A stretch of 64,000 bases of DNA from positions 218,568,712 to 218,632,711 of the forward strand of contig CM056997.1 in assembly GCA_029891345.1 (NCBI GenBank), read 5' to 3'. The notes below the pieces were generated by a model, which was given only the letters and a program-made list of their open reading frames with translations, was not told the origin of the DNA and did no database searches. This document shows positions 11,890 through 24,245 of this stretch, one piece after another. The translations under genes and the position numbers were made by a program. Every line of letters starts with the position of its first letter. The first letter of the stretch is position 1. The stretch comes from Dryococelus australis. Its lineage: Eukaryota; Arthropoda; Insecta; Phasmatodea; Phasmatidae.

Positions 11890-13000
11890 ACAATCTGTTA
11901 GTAAACCTCTGCAGACAAAATTTAAGATATTCTATACTATCTCTACTGTATGTTAATTACATTTGGATCTCTTGCCGAACTTCTGGTAAGGTTTTCTTTT
12001 TTTTTTTCGTTTTGCAGTAGTGTATACACATACACATACACCTTGTCTTGTGCAGGGTAAAGGAATACACTTCGCTTTTACCAACGGATGGATCCACACT
12101 TGGCCCTGCCTATGTGTTTCAGTTGTTAAGAGGGCAGTGGTTGGTGGCGTGGTCATGGTTCGAGTGCAGTGAACTTTGAGGCGACATCAGCGGAGACGTT
12201 CGTGAGCAAGCAACTACTTGCACGAACTCATAGACGTGAGTCCAGCATTACCAATGATCCCTTACCTCCGCGTACTTCATCAACAGCACCGCAAATAGGT
12301 CTCTCCACGTGGTGAATACTTCTGTGTGCCACAAGATGAATCATGCAACACTCAGTAATCTACTGAATTCACCCTGACTCCAGGGCAAGACTAGGGGCAA
12401 TGTTACAATGTCATCAGGCTTTAGGTGAACGGCCTGCCGGATCACACCTTTAAATATTGAACCAGGGCACGAACGGGTTTGCGAATTGTAAAGACCCCCT
12501 CTACCAGACCTGTAATCAGGGCCGAATATGTTAAACAATGCCCCTAATATAGGCCAGCATAAGTCAGGGCACAGCATATTTCCTCATTGGGCCATCTCCA
12601 CAAGAAGAAATAGAGATGGATATGTCCGGCCATCGATAACCGCCTGCCAGAAACAGCCTCCGGGATAGATCGTAATCAATTTGAGGAAATTCCAGTTGGA
12701 TTACAATCTTAGTGACATGTGGTAAAAAATTTTAACACTGTAAATTAGAATAACGTCATTCCATATAAGCTCTCCCGATTAATAATCACATAATTGGATA
12801 TTGTATGTTTGTGCCGTTACTAGGGCGAGAGACAACAAAATTATACTAACCATATTCAAATTATGCAAAGTTTATTCGTTGAAATTTCAATATAAAACAT
12901 TACACATATGAAAACCCTTAAAATCACAATTAATTCAATTATTTCAATCTGTTTTTTCTCAATATTAACTATGATAAAAAAATTCTGCTTATAGATATTA
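11890..13000. other. Unassigned DNA with GC-richer patches
   Basis: Open stretches at 11,953-12,156 and 12,341-12,577 (both minus) have no recognisable domain. A GC-richer stretch at 12,340-12,680 resembles inserted repeat DNA but has no copy elsewhere in the window that I can see. Confidence 0.3.
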
Positions 13001-13079
13001 AGTTTCATAAGGGGTTGGTATTCGTGTTAGTCAGGTGCCATTCTTTCAGGCAATCAAGTGAACCAGTCGATACTACATG

Positions 13080-14567
13080 CGTGTCCCATTTGATGCCTAC
13101 CAGGCAGTCGGAACTGCCGAAACTTTGCACACTTTCTGTTTCTCTTTATTGAATACTCTGTTGCTTACCGATGATTTGCAAACTCACTGATGTATTTCAC
13201 GCACAAAGTTAACATATTACCTACGCACAAATAATTACGCATATTTTCCTTTCCGTGCATACAAATTGAAATATTACACATTTTGATATTAAAACAATCC
13301 ACTGCATTTCAGACCCATTTCCTCACGCAGTCATGACCACGATAAAAAAAAAACATAAAAATATATCATATAAAAAACTGGAACGTGACGGAACCGCGTG
13401 CAGAGAAGCCTATCAAAGGCGGTCCGCCACAACCTGCTAGAATACTTAATTGTCACGACTTAAAAAAATACAAAACTCTGATTCAATCTCAACTCTTTCT
13501 CATAACAGTACGGGTCCTCAACATTGTATCAATTCAACAAGTGTAATTAAACCATTTAAAACTCTGCTCTTGATTCCCTAAAGTTAATAGACACAAATTA
13601 TTCGGTACTGATCCCATGACAAACCTAAAATCAGAGGAAGTATTTGGCGATGTGAGAATTAGCACCGTAATTAACATACACGGGAGTACATTCACATCGG
13701 CAAAATACTCCGCGAGCATTCTGCATAGATCAAAATGACTATGGCAAGGCAAACCAAAAAGTTCAAAATATTAAAGTTTTAACATTTTATTCGGCCAAGT
13801 CAACCGAAACAAGGCAAACTGAAGTCAACTGCTACAACAGGTAAGAATTACAAAATAATGAAAGGCTGGCCAGGCGCTCATCCCTATCCAGGCCAACTCC
13901 GGAAAATTAGTCTGCCATAACAGTCAACAAGAAAGAAGTCAAACAAAAGTTTAAGTATGCTTAAAATCGTTAGCTGCCAAACCCATCCTCTTTGGATTCA
14001 ACGCTCTACGCACAGCATTGCAGAAGATATGCCCACTTAACTCGAGAACCAAGTTACTCGTAAAGCTGTTGGTGAAGGAATAGACCGAGATCCGAGACGA
14101 TTTACACCATTTCCAGTTTAAAACCTCTGCTCAGTGCGCATGCGTGAGGTAGTGAGGGAACCAAAGATAAACGGAGAGGAGAAGGGATGGGAAACTGAAG
14201 TCGAACTGGCGTAGCAATCGCGAACAAAACTGTTGTAAGTCTATATAGATGGCGCCACACAAACATAACGTCTCTATACTTTCCTATAAGACACTGGAGT
14301 AGGTGAAACAATTCTGCGAGTAGCCGCCCACAATAGAGGCCGCTGATCAAATTAACTGAGGAACAATATCAATTTAAAAAAATGTACGGCGCAACCACCA
14401 GGCCCGTGCATGTTCATCACATTTAGTAAACCTTACCATTTGCTGTTGTGCTGTACCAAAACATGTCTTATTACTCGGACACGCCTTCATCCCATTTCAT
14501 GTATGAATATGGCGATATGCCAACATTTGTAATACTGGCGGAGGTACCGGTTCTTTACAACCCCCCC
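13080..14567 (-). repeat. Possible LTR-like region on minus
   Basis: Read on minus, an AGGAGGGGGGG purine run (like a polypurine tract) immediately precedes TTGTAAAGAACCGG at about 14,567, which could be an LTR start. Downstream on the same strand are a TTTAAA box near 14,115 and AATAAA signals near 13,785 and 13,150. No partner LTR, primer-binding site or gag/pol coding is visible in the window, so this is a weak structural call. The 3' boundary is a guess. Confidence 0.25.
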
Positions 14568-14579
14568 TCCTAAATATAA

Positions 14580-15277
14580 AAAAAACACTTGGTAACTACC
14601 GGTATGATCCTACCCTCTTGCTGTCTTGCATTAGCTTCTCTATAATCCACCATCATTTTAATAAAGTTCTCAGCACCCGTGCTAATTTCCAGAGTATTAA
14701 TAATAAAAGTTTTAGTTACATCTACTTTCAACAGTAAAACTTCCAGATTTTAAGTAGTAGTATAATTAAAGTAGGTCTTATAATATCCACTTTTGAAACT
14801 GATTAGGTTTAAATAAATTATAATTAAACAGCCCAATATCTGAACTTATAAGGCAATAATTTGAAAGCTCAATAGCGAACGATCTTACCATTTAAAGTAT
14901 TTTAGTATGAACCACAAGTCCCTAGTAGTGTATATATACTCATAAACAATTTACTTTACAAATATCGTTTGAATAAGTTAAATAAAAATATATATAATCT
15001 GTGTGCGCTGCTTGTAGTTATTTGAATTGGAAGTATTACTAAGATGGTAATAAATAATCATGTGATAAATGCCATTAAATTAATTCGCAAAACATGCAAA
15101 ATGTAACAAATTCTAATATAAGAATTATTAATATAGTAAAATATTACTGTGTATAGATAAAGGTACAGGATATTATTATGCTCTCCATCAATCAACATAT
15201 CTTTAAGAATAAGTATACTACTATGATATGGTAATCTATATAAGATTTCAAAAGGGTTAACTTAATACAACATTAAG
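14580..15277. other. AT-rich DNA, nothing recognised
   Basis: No gene or repeat could be supported. Confidence 0.5.
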
Positions 15278-17999
15278 TTAATAGTGGCCATATGGTAAGT
15301 CCAAAGCTGCACAACCTAACTTCCTGCATAGCAGTGTGCTTTCTCCCCTTCCTCCGTTCCCCTTAACATGTTTCTTTCTCTCCCTGTCAGCACTTCGCTC
15401 GAAGGTAGTCGTGCTGTGCAAACATCCCCTCCTGCTGTTCATTTTGTCATTCGGCGCCTCAGCACTTCCTCGCCATACGAGTGCCGCGATGTTGCGAAAT
15501 TGCATGCAAGTGTATACAACACAAATGTTTCCCCTTGCCTACTTTAAACCAAAGATATAATTTCCCTAGTTTTAAGATACCGATACTCCCAAAATTCACA
15601 TACACTTCTCACGATTCATTGCCATACGGACACGGAGCAGAATGAAAACCATCGGTGCTAACAAGTTCTGTAATTTCACTGAGTTAAACCATTACCCAGT
15701 TCTATCGAATGTGCAGAACGCACGCCAGTCCTAAAGTGGATTGCAGACGGCTAAACCTTACATGAGATGGAATGCTGATGCTGACCCTTTTCTGCCTGTA
15801 TCTTCCCCAATAGAATGTAGCCTTATGCAGGAGGTCTACTCCTTTCTTTTCATGTGAGATGTGATACAAATTTTTCTACGTCTCTGGGCGGGTGGTGACC
15901 CATCAAGGGTGGTGTTTCTCCTGTGCTCTACTGGCCTTGAAGGAGCTTCAGGTAGTAGGGACTATTTTCGGACTTTTTCTGTGGGTCTCTCCAGGCGACA
16001 CACTACTCTGGAGGTGTCACAGAATTGCACCTCCCATTTTTCGACCTCCTTGGAGTAAGTCATGCGTTTAGACCTTTTTCTTGTTTTGTATAGTATTTCT
16101 GTTGTTACAGTGCGATAATCCAGTGTCATCTATGTAAAATCCATCCTCATTCTTCTCTAAAATTTCTTTACCTATATGAAACCTATCTTCATTCTTCTCT
16201 ATAATTTAATTACCCATTTGAACAGTCATTATAATATGCATACTATGTAAACAATTATTTAATTGTTAAGTTATTTGTACTGATTAAAATTGAAAATGAC
16301 AAATAATTATTTAAATATCACAGGATTTTTCTCTATCGTCGCGCACACATAGAGTATTAATAATTAATAATAAGAATTACATTTGGAGTTGATTTCCATA
16401 AATTTAAGGCAAGTATCATGCCCTTTTTCAGAGAAGAGAATGAAATGCATTAACATACAGTATACTTAACGTTCTTATAGTAATATATTGCAATAAAGTT
16501 TAGGAAACAAAAATAATAACTTGAAGAAACATCTTGGCTAGGGAATAGATCACATTTGGAATAAATTTAAAACTAGGCGTCGCATACTTTTAGAACTCCA
16601 CAAGGCAGACGTCCAAAGGCCCTAAGCAATCCTGGATTGAGTGGTGCGGAGAAATAACAAAGACACATCGATTCAAAGCTAAGCTATATCAAATAACCTA
16701 AATTGTGATTGAAAATAAATTCCATCAGTTAATTTAAATCTCCACTCTCATTTTGATGTGAGGCCTTACTTCAACTACTAAATTTATAAGAAAATTATTT
16801 ACTTTAAAAAAGATTTAACTTGATGGTTATCTGGTAACTCTTTTCATTGGGTTTTCAAAAAGGAAATTATCAGAAAATAACCTGAATCTGGTCACTCATC
16901 AAAGCCCGTCACACAAAAAAATCATAATCACTGCATATTATCTCTGAGTGCTAGTTCTGACTTTACCGCAGGCTGAAAAACCACTCTCTCGGCCCAATGT
17001 GTAATTCTATAAATAACAGTAATCAGAAACAAGTTTAGATATGAATTAATTTTTAAGTTCTGCACACAATCAACATGTTCAAATACCATTAAAGTATTAA
17101 AAAATACTGAACAATTTATTGAATACAGCATTTTAAAACTTCCGCAAACTGACATAAGAAACATATTTAAATAAAAATAAATGCAAAAAAAAAGTATACA
17201 GAACGGTATATTATATGGTTATTCCACATGGCAAATACCTTGAATAAGGCTTTACCTGCCCAATGAAAAGACACAACAATTGTAAATACCCAGTTTATTA
17301 TTTGAAATTGTGAAAAGTTTTGTAAATAATCCTTAGCCATAGGCACATACTGGAGGCAAAAACCAAGTGCCACTGCAATATACTATAAATTTTCATGTGG
17401 TAAAAAATATATAAACATTATTATGAAAAAAATTTTATTGGGCCTTAACAAATAGCTTTAGGCCGTCAAATGAATACTGAAATTTTTTATTATACAAGCA
17501 ATATTTTGAACATTAAATTTTTCCACTTGGCCAAAGGAACAATGCTGAAGGCCATTTTAATTCCACTAAATAACAGATGTTTAAATTTTCCCACAATGGC
17601 CTTTGATTTTACATCTTTTTAAAATCTTTAAAAGGAGCATATTTATGTTGACTGCCACTTTAAACTTTATGCTCCAGAGTAGTATGACAATCTTGACATT
17701 TACGGTGGCTTTGAAATACAAAAATGGCAAAATATTACCTTTTCTGAAGGCTGCCATTTAAAACTTCATGAAAAAAAAAAGATATAAAAGGATTTTTCAA
17801 TTTTTCTCCAAAACAAATTTAAAAACATGTCAGGATAAAACTTTCCTTAAAATTTCAAAACAAAGTTCTGAGATTCACAAAACTCCTACAAGTACTTCCC
17901 ATCTAGCTCAACCTGACCCTCATGTCTGAAGGGCTTAAAGTACATATATTCCTAGGAAAATTTCCCAAAACACTCATGTCATGAAGCTGCCATCTGGAC
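15278..17999. other. Unassigned DNA
   Basis: A pyrimidine-rich patch at 15,330-15,500 and short ORFs (15,336-15,560 plus; 15,861-16,058 plus; 16,928-17,164 and 17,167-17,373 minus) have no recognisable domain. The remainder is AT-rich without visible repeat structure. Confidence 0.3.
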
Positions 18000-18440
18000 A
18001 CAGGGGAGTAGCCATCTCTCTCGAGTGGCTCCCCAGCAGTGGTATTTATACAAAAATGTCACCAAACTTTAATTCACAGTGCTCAACCAATAATAAAAGT
18101 CTCTTTCATGCATGTCCAATCAGCGACAACAGCACACACAATTTCCATGGTGGGGTGAATTCAGGGGGTGCTTCCAATGAACAAGGAAGTCCTTCCCACC
18201 ACCTATCCTTGAATAGTGGTAGCATGGCGAATAGCTGGCGCCTGGACGTGAGCCGCCCGCCTAACACCGACGGAGCCTCGTGCAGACAGCTGAGAGACCA
18301 TGGGCAGTGCGCATGCGCGACCTCTCCTATTCTCGAAGCAGAAATACTATGCTCAGTCCGGCTTTGGAGGCTCGTCATGCGGGAATCCCACTTCGCTCCT
18401 GGCAACGAACTTTACAGCCTACTGTACACTCTTCGTTCGT
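18000..18440. promoter_or_regulatory. CpG-rich patch with NRF1-like palindrome; possible promoter
   Basis: A GC- and CpG-rich block in AT-rich surroundings contains TGCGCATGCGCGA at 18,308-18,320, a close match to the palindromic NRF1/Ewg-type site. A TATTTATAC box lies at about 18,040. The plus ORF at 17,981-18,445 (154 codons) has no recognisable domain. A related GTGCGCATGCGTG occurs at 14,134-14,146 in the possible LTR, so this may be a transposon promoter rather than a host one. Confidence 0.25.
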
Positions 18441-18445
18441 CATAG

Positions 18446-19056
18446 TACCTCGCAGAATTCTTCCATTTTACGCCAAAATGCAGTAAGGAATCAACGGAGA
18501 CAATAATCATAGTTAGAGATATTTAAATAAAGAAATTTCTTCATATCCCGCATGAACTCTGTCCAAAAAGGACAGCCTTATTTTCCAAACATGCGAATGC
18601 CTAATTACTTCAAAATTGTATGAACATAATTCCCAAAGTGTGTAGCAGAATTTTCAATTAGAAAACATTTGTCGCGGCAAAAATTGTATGCAAGTACAAA
18701 AATGATTGTATGCTAATAACTCTGTTTCATGCAGGTGACAGGTTCCTTTTTTGCTCGTAACAGCAGAGCAAAGAAATTGTAAAATCAGTATGTGTTTCAA
18801 CAAGGAAGCATCATTTTTAGCCACCATTTGAGAAAAATTAGTATGATTGTGTCTTCAAAAGGGTAAGGTGGCTGGTGGGAGGGGGTAGGTGGTTGTTGAG
18901 AAAATTGAGACACCCTATCAAAAATCCCACAAGGTTCTAAAATAAGTCAACACGAAATAAAACTGTAGCAACGAGATCGATCACGTCACACGTCACAGCG
19001 TCGCACCAGCAGGGTAAATACACGGCGCTATTAGCAATGGTAGCAGAACTGCTGTC
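18446..19056. other. Unassigned DNA
   Basis: No gene or repeat could be supported. Confidence 0.4.
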
Positions 19057-19080
19057 GTGATGCCACGTGAACAACATCAG

Positions 19081-19610
19081 CACTACACTTACAGCCAGTC
19101 TCAGACAGCAGCACTGCACTTACAGCCAGTCTCAGACAGCAGCACTACACTTACAGCCAGTCCCAGACAGCAGCACTACACTTACAGCCAGTCTCAGACA
19201 GCAGCATTACACTTACAGCCAGTCTCAGACAACAGCACTACACATACAGCCTGTCTCAGGCAGCAGCACTACACTTACAGCCAGTCTCAGACAGCAGCAC
19301 TACACTTACAGCCAGTCCCAGACAGCAGCACTACACTTACAGCCAGTCTCAGACAGCAGCACTACACTTACAGCCAGTCTCAGACAGCAGCACTACACTT
19401 ACAGCCAGTCTCAGACAGCAGCACTACACTTACAGCCAGTCTCATACAGCAGCACTACACTTACAGCCAGTCTCAGACAGCAGCACTACACTTACAGCCA
19501 GCCTCATACAGCAGCACTACACTTACAGCCAGTCCCAGACAGCAGCACTACACTTACAGCCAGTCTCAGACAGCAGCACTACACTTACAGCCAGTCACAG
19601 ACAGCAGCAT
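19081..19610. repeat. 31-bp minisatellite, about 17 copies
   Basis: The unit starting CACTACACTTACAGCCAGTC recurs at 19,081, 19,112, 19,143 and every 31 bp to 19,577, then breaks down at 19,608. Copies differ by single substitutions (for example CTGCAC at 19,114 and CATACAGC in the copy at 19,236). Because 31 is not a multiple of 3 and the unit has no stop in any forward frame, the array is open in all three plus frames, giving 31-residue protein periods such as HYTYSQSQTAALHLQPV. The ORFs at 19,057-19,710 and 19,067-19,621 are by-products of this rather than evidence for a gene. Confidence 0.95.
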
Positions 19611-19639
19611 TAACGTTTTAAGCAGCAGCTCACGAGACG

Positions 19640-20465
19640 TAAGATTATTCAAACCAGGTATCCAGAATTTTAATACTACACACCACACAAACACGTCACC
19701 TTGCAGGTAATTCATAATATACACATTTGCACACTGGTATTTGAATTTAGCAATTCCCGCATAACTAAGTCAGTATGTTTAGGTTTATGATAAAAACACG
19801 ATTTTAGATTGAAAAATAATTAACTATTTAAGAACATTTAGAAATAACTTTGAAAACACTTATTGTGTATAAAAGTATGGATATATCCACTGTAACACAC
19901 AACATTCTAATAGGAGGCCTCCACTTTAGTATTGATATATTTATTTATCAAAGAAGGAAATTATTATTTTCTTGCCTTTTAACCAGTTAAAAATGCAAAT
20001 GAAGCATTTTTATTTATTGGTTAGAATTTTATAAAAATAACAAAAAGTAATCTTGTAATGATAGGAACAAAATTGTGCTATGCAGTTAGCCAAACAAAAA
20101 GTTAACTCCTAATATACTTTTACTGAATTATAGTATTTTATATCCAATAAATATGAATATTAAATCTCAAGTTCAAGGCCCGGTGGCCAACCTTCCTTTT
20201 ACAGTGTTAATAGAACGCCACTCACTTAACAGCTACACCGCAAAATAGAAAACGACAGTTTCCTTCCCGAGTTTTCCTATGCCACTCTTGAAGCTATTAC
20301 CAACAAGCTATTCTACTATATCGAGAATATTACAACCCAGTCCTTATTTGCACTGTCAGTGGCCCGACAAACGCTGCCCAAAAAATTTTTAAATCCCCGA
20401 AAATCTTAGCGAGATGAGGACATCTCGTCTTCATAACATTGGTGGAGATGTTATGATGGTGTGGG
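19640..20465. other. AT-rich DNA, nothing recognised
   Basis: No gene or repeat could be supported. Confidence 0.5.
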
Positions 20466-20469
20466 CGAT

Positions 20470-20790
20470 CTTTAAGTAGTATCCCCGACTGAACTCACCA
20501 AAATACTTAAGCAGAAATCAGGACAGCATTTGCGGCTTGCATTGCCAAACCCCTGTAAGCAGGAACCTCCCCCCCCCCCCCTGTAACCGGCCTGGGAATC
20601 AGGGCAGGTTGCAGCATGCGACGCCAATATGATAATACAGTATGGTGGAAGGCGTCTTTCTCCACGTGACGCCGACCGAGATGGACGACCCAAGAAGCCT
20701 GCTATGCTGACCGCCGTAACCTACCACAGTATAACAGCCTCCGGATACACCTCAGGGTGGGACAAGCCCATTACAAAAAAAGGCTATTAA
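20470..20790. other. GC-richer patch with a 13-C run
   Basis: A compositionally distinct block with C13 at 20,569-20,581, ending in a short A-run near 20,776. The minus strand is open at 20,472-20,693 without a recognisable domain. The composition and A-rich end suggest a short inserted repeat. No second copy is seen in the window. Confidence 0.3.
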
Positions 20791-22470
20791 TAAAAAATAT
20801 AATTAAGTTGCAATAATAATGCTCCCCAAACGTTTCAATATTTCATGTTGTGTAATGTCCATATGTTAAATTCTATATCCAGATAGTAACCGTACATCAC
20901 TTTAGATTCATTTACACCATAATGCTCTACATTCTAAATAACCACTAAGTTATTAGCTTCAAGTGAGACACAGTATATAATTAAAGTAGAACTTTACACA
21001 GCTACGCCCCTAGAACCATTCTTGTATGGTATTGATATTAACATAATTTAATAACAATACGTCGAAAGTGAGCTACAGGTGCAGCGCTGCTGTGGGGACT
21101 ACTCGTGCTGCTCCCAGATTACACTACAGGCTGTATTATTCCACAGGACATCTCGGATGTGTGACAATATTGTTGAACAACTTAGTGGCTTTAGTACCTT
21201 CAGTGCACAGAAGAAGGGATTTTATTCTGTATTATTTGAGTTCTCCAATACCGAAACTCGCTAACTCCACATGAGGTAAATTTTCAGGAAACACGAAAAA
21301 CTGTTTTCAGGGTACTGTGACATATACCAGCAGCACAAATGGCTCGGGCCTGTTAAGATGGCATTGATGGCGAGTCTGTACTAATCTTATATGAATAAAT
21401 CTAAGGAATTCTATGAAAAAGTGAGAACGAGTTTTGGAGTGACTGAATGTAGGAAGAATGTTGTGGAATGACAGCATGTGGAGAAGGGCAGTTTGGGAAT
21501 GATCACTCAAGTAAAGTTAATCGTCATTTGCTCCCCACTTGCAAACAAATTGTACAACATATGCGGAAAGAATTAACAGTACGAAAAGGAAATAATTGTG
21601 AAAATTACCAAATATTTTCAATGCGTAATACAGCTTTTAATCTACAGACAAACACATGAAATGATATTACAGAATGTTCACACCAATTTGTCTGCATCAT
21701 CAAAACACTTATTCGTACTGCAAATTCTGAAAAGAGGAAAACGAATTAAATGGTCGAAAACAAAAACCTTACATTCGTAAGTCCTGATCTTGAATAACAA
21801 CAGTGTATTCACAATACAAACTATCTTTGCCGTCTCAAGCATCACTTTGTGTTGAAATTTCAATGTTATTGAAAATATTTTTGAAAACCTATCATCGTTC
21901 TTCTTCAGCCCACTCATGGTAGCAACACCCATACATATCTTTCTATTTTCTGAATTATTTTGTCCCATTTATTCGCATATCTCGTTCTTTTATCGTCCTT
22001 CCCCTTCACGGGATGGACAGTTCTGTCGCTAGTAATTTTTTATAATATGTTGTTTTAATTACGTCAATAACAACACAAAACATTCAGAACAACAGTAACT
22101 AACTTTTGCAAGACAGTCCGTAGAAGATCACATCTCATGACTGTAATGAATTACATTCATTTGCTACTCAGATATAGTAGGTTTTGGAACGATATCGGCG
22201 ATGGAGTTAGGAAGTTCTGGAATATAAGCAGAATTTGTAACCTCTGTTTTGATAGGTATTCACAACTTATGGAAAAGTATTTGTCCTTTATTGGTTATAG
22301 CCTTGTTTACGATGTACCAAATGCAGTAGGAAAACTTATTTCACAAAAAACATAGTTAGCGAGTTTCGGAATAGAAGGCCTCATTTATCCCACATACTGG
22401 TTTAACACCATCGCATGTTATCATTACAAACATGATGAATAATAGTTATTGTTGAGATGTGTTTTCATTT
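20791..22470. other. Unassigned DNA left of Polinton A
   Basis: Short ORFs at 21,068-21,274, 21,678-21,968 (minus) and 22,137-22,355 have no recognisable domain. If Polinton A had its X-integrase pair on the same strand as its ATPase, it would be expected about here, but I could not see it. Confidence 0.3.
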
Positions 22471-22599
22471 AAAGACATTAGTGTAATGTAACGCCCTATT
22501 AAGCGCCGCCTAAGCAGGACTGGATCTATGCTTTCTTTGCCATCCACACATTACATAATATATGTCCATTTCTAATCACAAATCACAATTTCATTAAAC

Positions 22600-23290
22600 A
22601 GATATTGTAATGACTACATTTACACAGCTGTGTCCAAACTTTGAAATACTCACTTGTTTTTCCAACAGTAAATACACAAATCTTTAATCTTTGTGAATGT
22701 TATATCATCCAAAACATGATGACTGAAAATATGTCGAAGATTCACATTGTCCGTTTTAAAAACAATTATCATATTTGCATTTTCGGACAAATTATGTTTT
22801 GGAATATGTGCATAAATTTGCTATAAATAAAAACAAACCAAAAATATTGCTGTTTTTAACCCTGTTGTTAGCACAAAATATCATCAAATATAATTACGGA
22901 ATTGGGTAATGCTTCATTCAGAGGCATGATTTCTTCTTTGTTAGTACAAGGTAAATACCGCATTCCTTCAATTAACTACAAAATTGTCGCTAATTGTTGA
23001 TATTTCTCTTGTATTCCTTTCGAAAACACATATCCATTATCAAACCTATGTCCATATGTTTTTCCATAAGTAGAAGAACAAATTCTTATACCACATATAT
23101 TTGGAGGTAAATTTATTCAGTATTTCTGTTCAATTATTATTTATTTCATATTTACATTTACAGGAGTACATAAATTTTGTTTTATAACCTTCATTTCTGC
23201 ACAAATATACAGTATTATGTAATGTCACGTACTAACTTAAAAACTATAAATGAGGTTCTATACATACACAGGTTCATGTTAAGTTGAAAA
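22600..23290 (-). pseudogene. Polinton A packaging ATPase (FtsK/HerA-type) remnant
   Basis: The minus strand reads the C-terminal half of the Polinton A32-like genome-packaging ATPase. NGYVFSKGIQEKYQQLATI lies near 23,050-22,985. Then comes NEALPNSVIIFDDILC at about 22,920-22,873, where VIIFDD is the Walker B strand and acidic pair. SENANMIIVFKTDNVNLRHI and DDITFTKIKDLCIYCWKNK follow between about 22,800 and 22,655. Stops and frameshifts interrupt it, and no Walker A loop was found. Such ATPases pump DNA into virus-like capsids. The gene diverges from the capsid cluster starting at 23,501 on plus, as expected for one Polinton. Family reading is from memory of Polinton proteins, with strong motif agreement. 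Confidence 0.75.
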
Positions 23291-23500
23291 TAATGACTCA
23301 CACTTAACATATGAAAAAAAGGTTGTGGTGTATTGAATACATCGATCAATAAATTACCAATTTAAATGCCATTTGCCAAAATACAATTATTGCGGACCCA
23401 GTACTAAGTTTGCAAATCATTTGACATGGAACGATCAAGGAATAAACTCTTTGGATAACACTTGTAAGAACACAACATATTTTATGATCAAACTAACTAT

Positions 23501-23797
23501 ATGAAACAAACGTATATAGCGGACACAATTCTAGCCAATAAAGCAGAAAATACAAGGAAGAATGCATCTATATCTACAGGTGAAAAGCTTGGAGCTTCAG
23601 TAGTTGATAAAGTGATGCATACAAAGGTAAAAAGAGGAATTGGCATAAAACTTAAGACAAAACAAAAAACCAAGAAAGAAGACATATTCAAGTTCCTATT
23701 TATATCATTAACAGCTATTGGATCACTCCTTGGAGGAACTTCGGCAATCAGTAGAGCAATTAAGTCAAATGGTAAAGGAATGTATCTTCAAACATAA
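23501..23797 (+). pseudogene. Polinton A glycine-rich hydrophobic virion-like protein
   Basis: Open for 98 codons from an ATG. The order is a charged helix with STGEKLGASVVDKV, a Lys-rich basic stretch (KRGIGIKLKTKQKTKKED), then the hydrophobic FLFISLTAIGSLLGGTSAI, then GKGMYLQT. Polintons carry a conserved gene just before the protease whose product has a basic stretch, a small-residue hydrophobic segment and GKGLYLKPY-type repeats. The order and motifs here fit. It resembles adenovirus pVI-like minor virion proteins in placement, but its function is not established. A stop follows GKGMYLQT, and reading can be continued beyond it into the protease region, so the gene is probably truncated by mutation. 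Confidence 0.6.
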
Positions 23798-23849
23798 AAA
23801 GGCAGGCAAGGACGAAAAAAACTCTAAACATGGAAAAAAATGCAGAACG

Positions 23850-24200
23850 TCCTACACAGTCTTCCAAACATTGCACTTACAAACAAAGACATTATTGTAG
23901 TTGTAAAGAAACTGGATATTCCCTATTTCCAAGGCGTGTAGAAGACAGGTGATTTACCAAAGAAACCAAATATTTGTGATTGTATGACAGTTAATTTAGA
24001 TTCGAAACAAAACAAAGGAATGCATTTGGTAGCATTTATAAAAATGTAAATCAATTATTGTATTATGATACATTTGGTGATTTATGTCCTCCAATTGAAA
24101 TTCATAATTATTTTAATAACATGCAACTAAAAACAATTACAAAATGGTCCAATTACCAAATACAATCAATTGTGGACATTTATGTTAATATTTTTAAACT
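23850..24200 (+). pseudogene. Polinton A adenain-like cysteine protease remnant
   Basis: Plus-strand remnant of the Ulp1/adenain-type maturation protease. ALTNKDIIVVVKKLDIPYF opens the domain, DLPKKPNICDC follows, then NLDSKQNKGMHLVAF carries the catalytic His (family GTHWVAY), then YYDTFGDLCPPIEIHNYF carries the Asp/Asn region. The catalytic Cys motif NCGHLC is present at 24,168-24,185 but in a different frame, so a one-base frameshift separates it from the rest. A stop after YFQGV and another frame change near 24,035 also break the gene. The enzyme would cleave virion proteins during capsid maturation. It lies between the hydrophobic virion-like protein and the minor capsid gene, the usual Polinton order. 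Confidence 0.75.
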
Positions 24201-24245
24201 ATAAATAGGTTATATAAGTAAGTGATATGAAGCCGAAATTCGTCG

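Noticed and set aside
17981-18445. 154-codon plus ORF as a host gene
   Set aside because: Lies in a GC-rich patch where the minus strand is also open; no domain, splice or family signal.
19081-19610. CRISPR array
   Set aside because: Units are contiguous 31-bp repeats without spacers, in a eukaryotic transposon-rich context; it is a minisatellite.
19057-19710. 217-residue repetitive protein gene
   Set aside because: The ORF results from a stop-free 31-bp unit that is open in all three plus frames; flanks show no coding signal.
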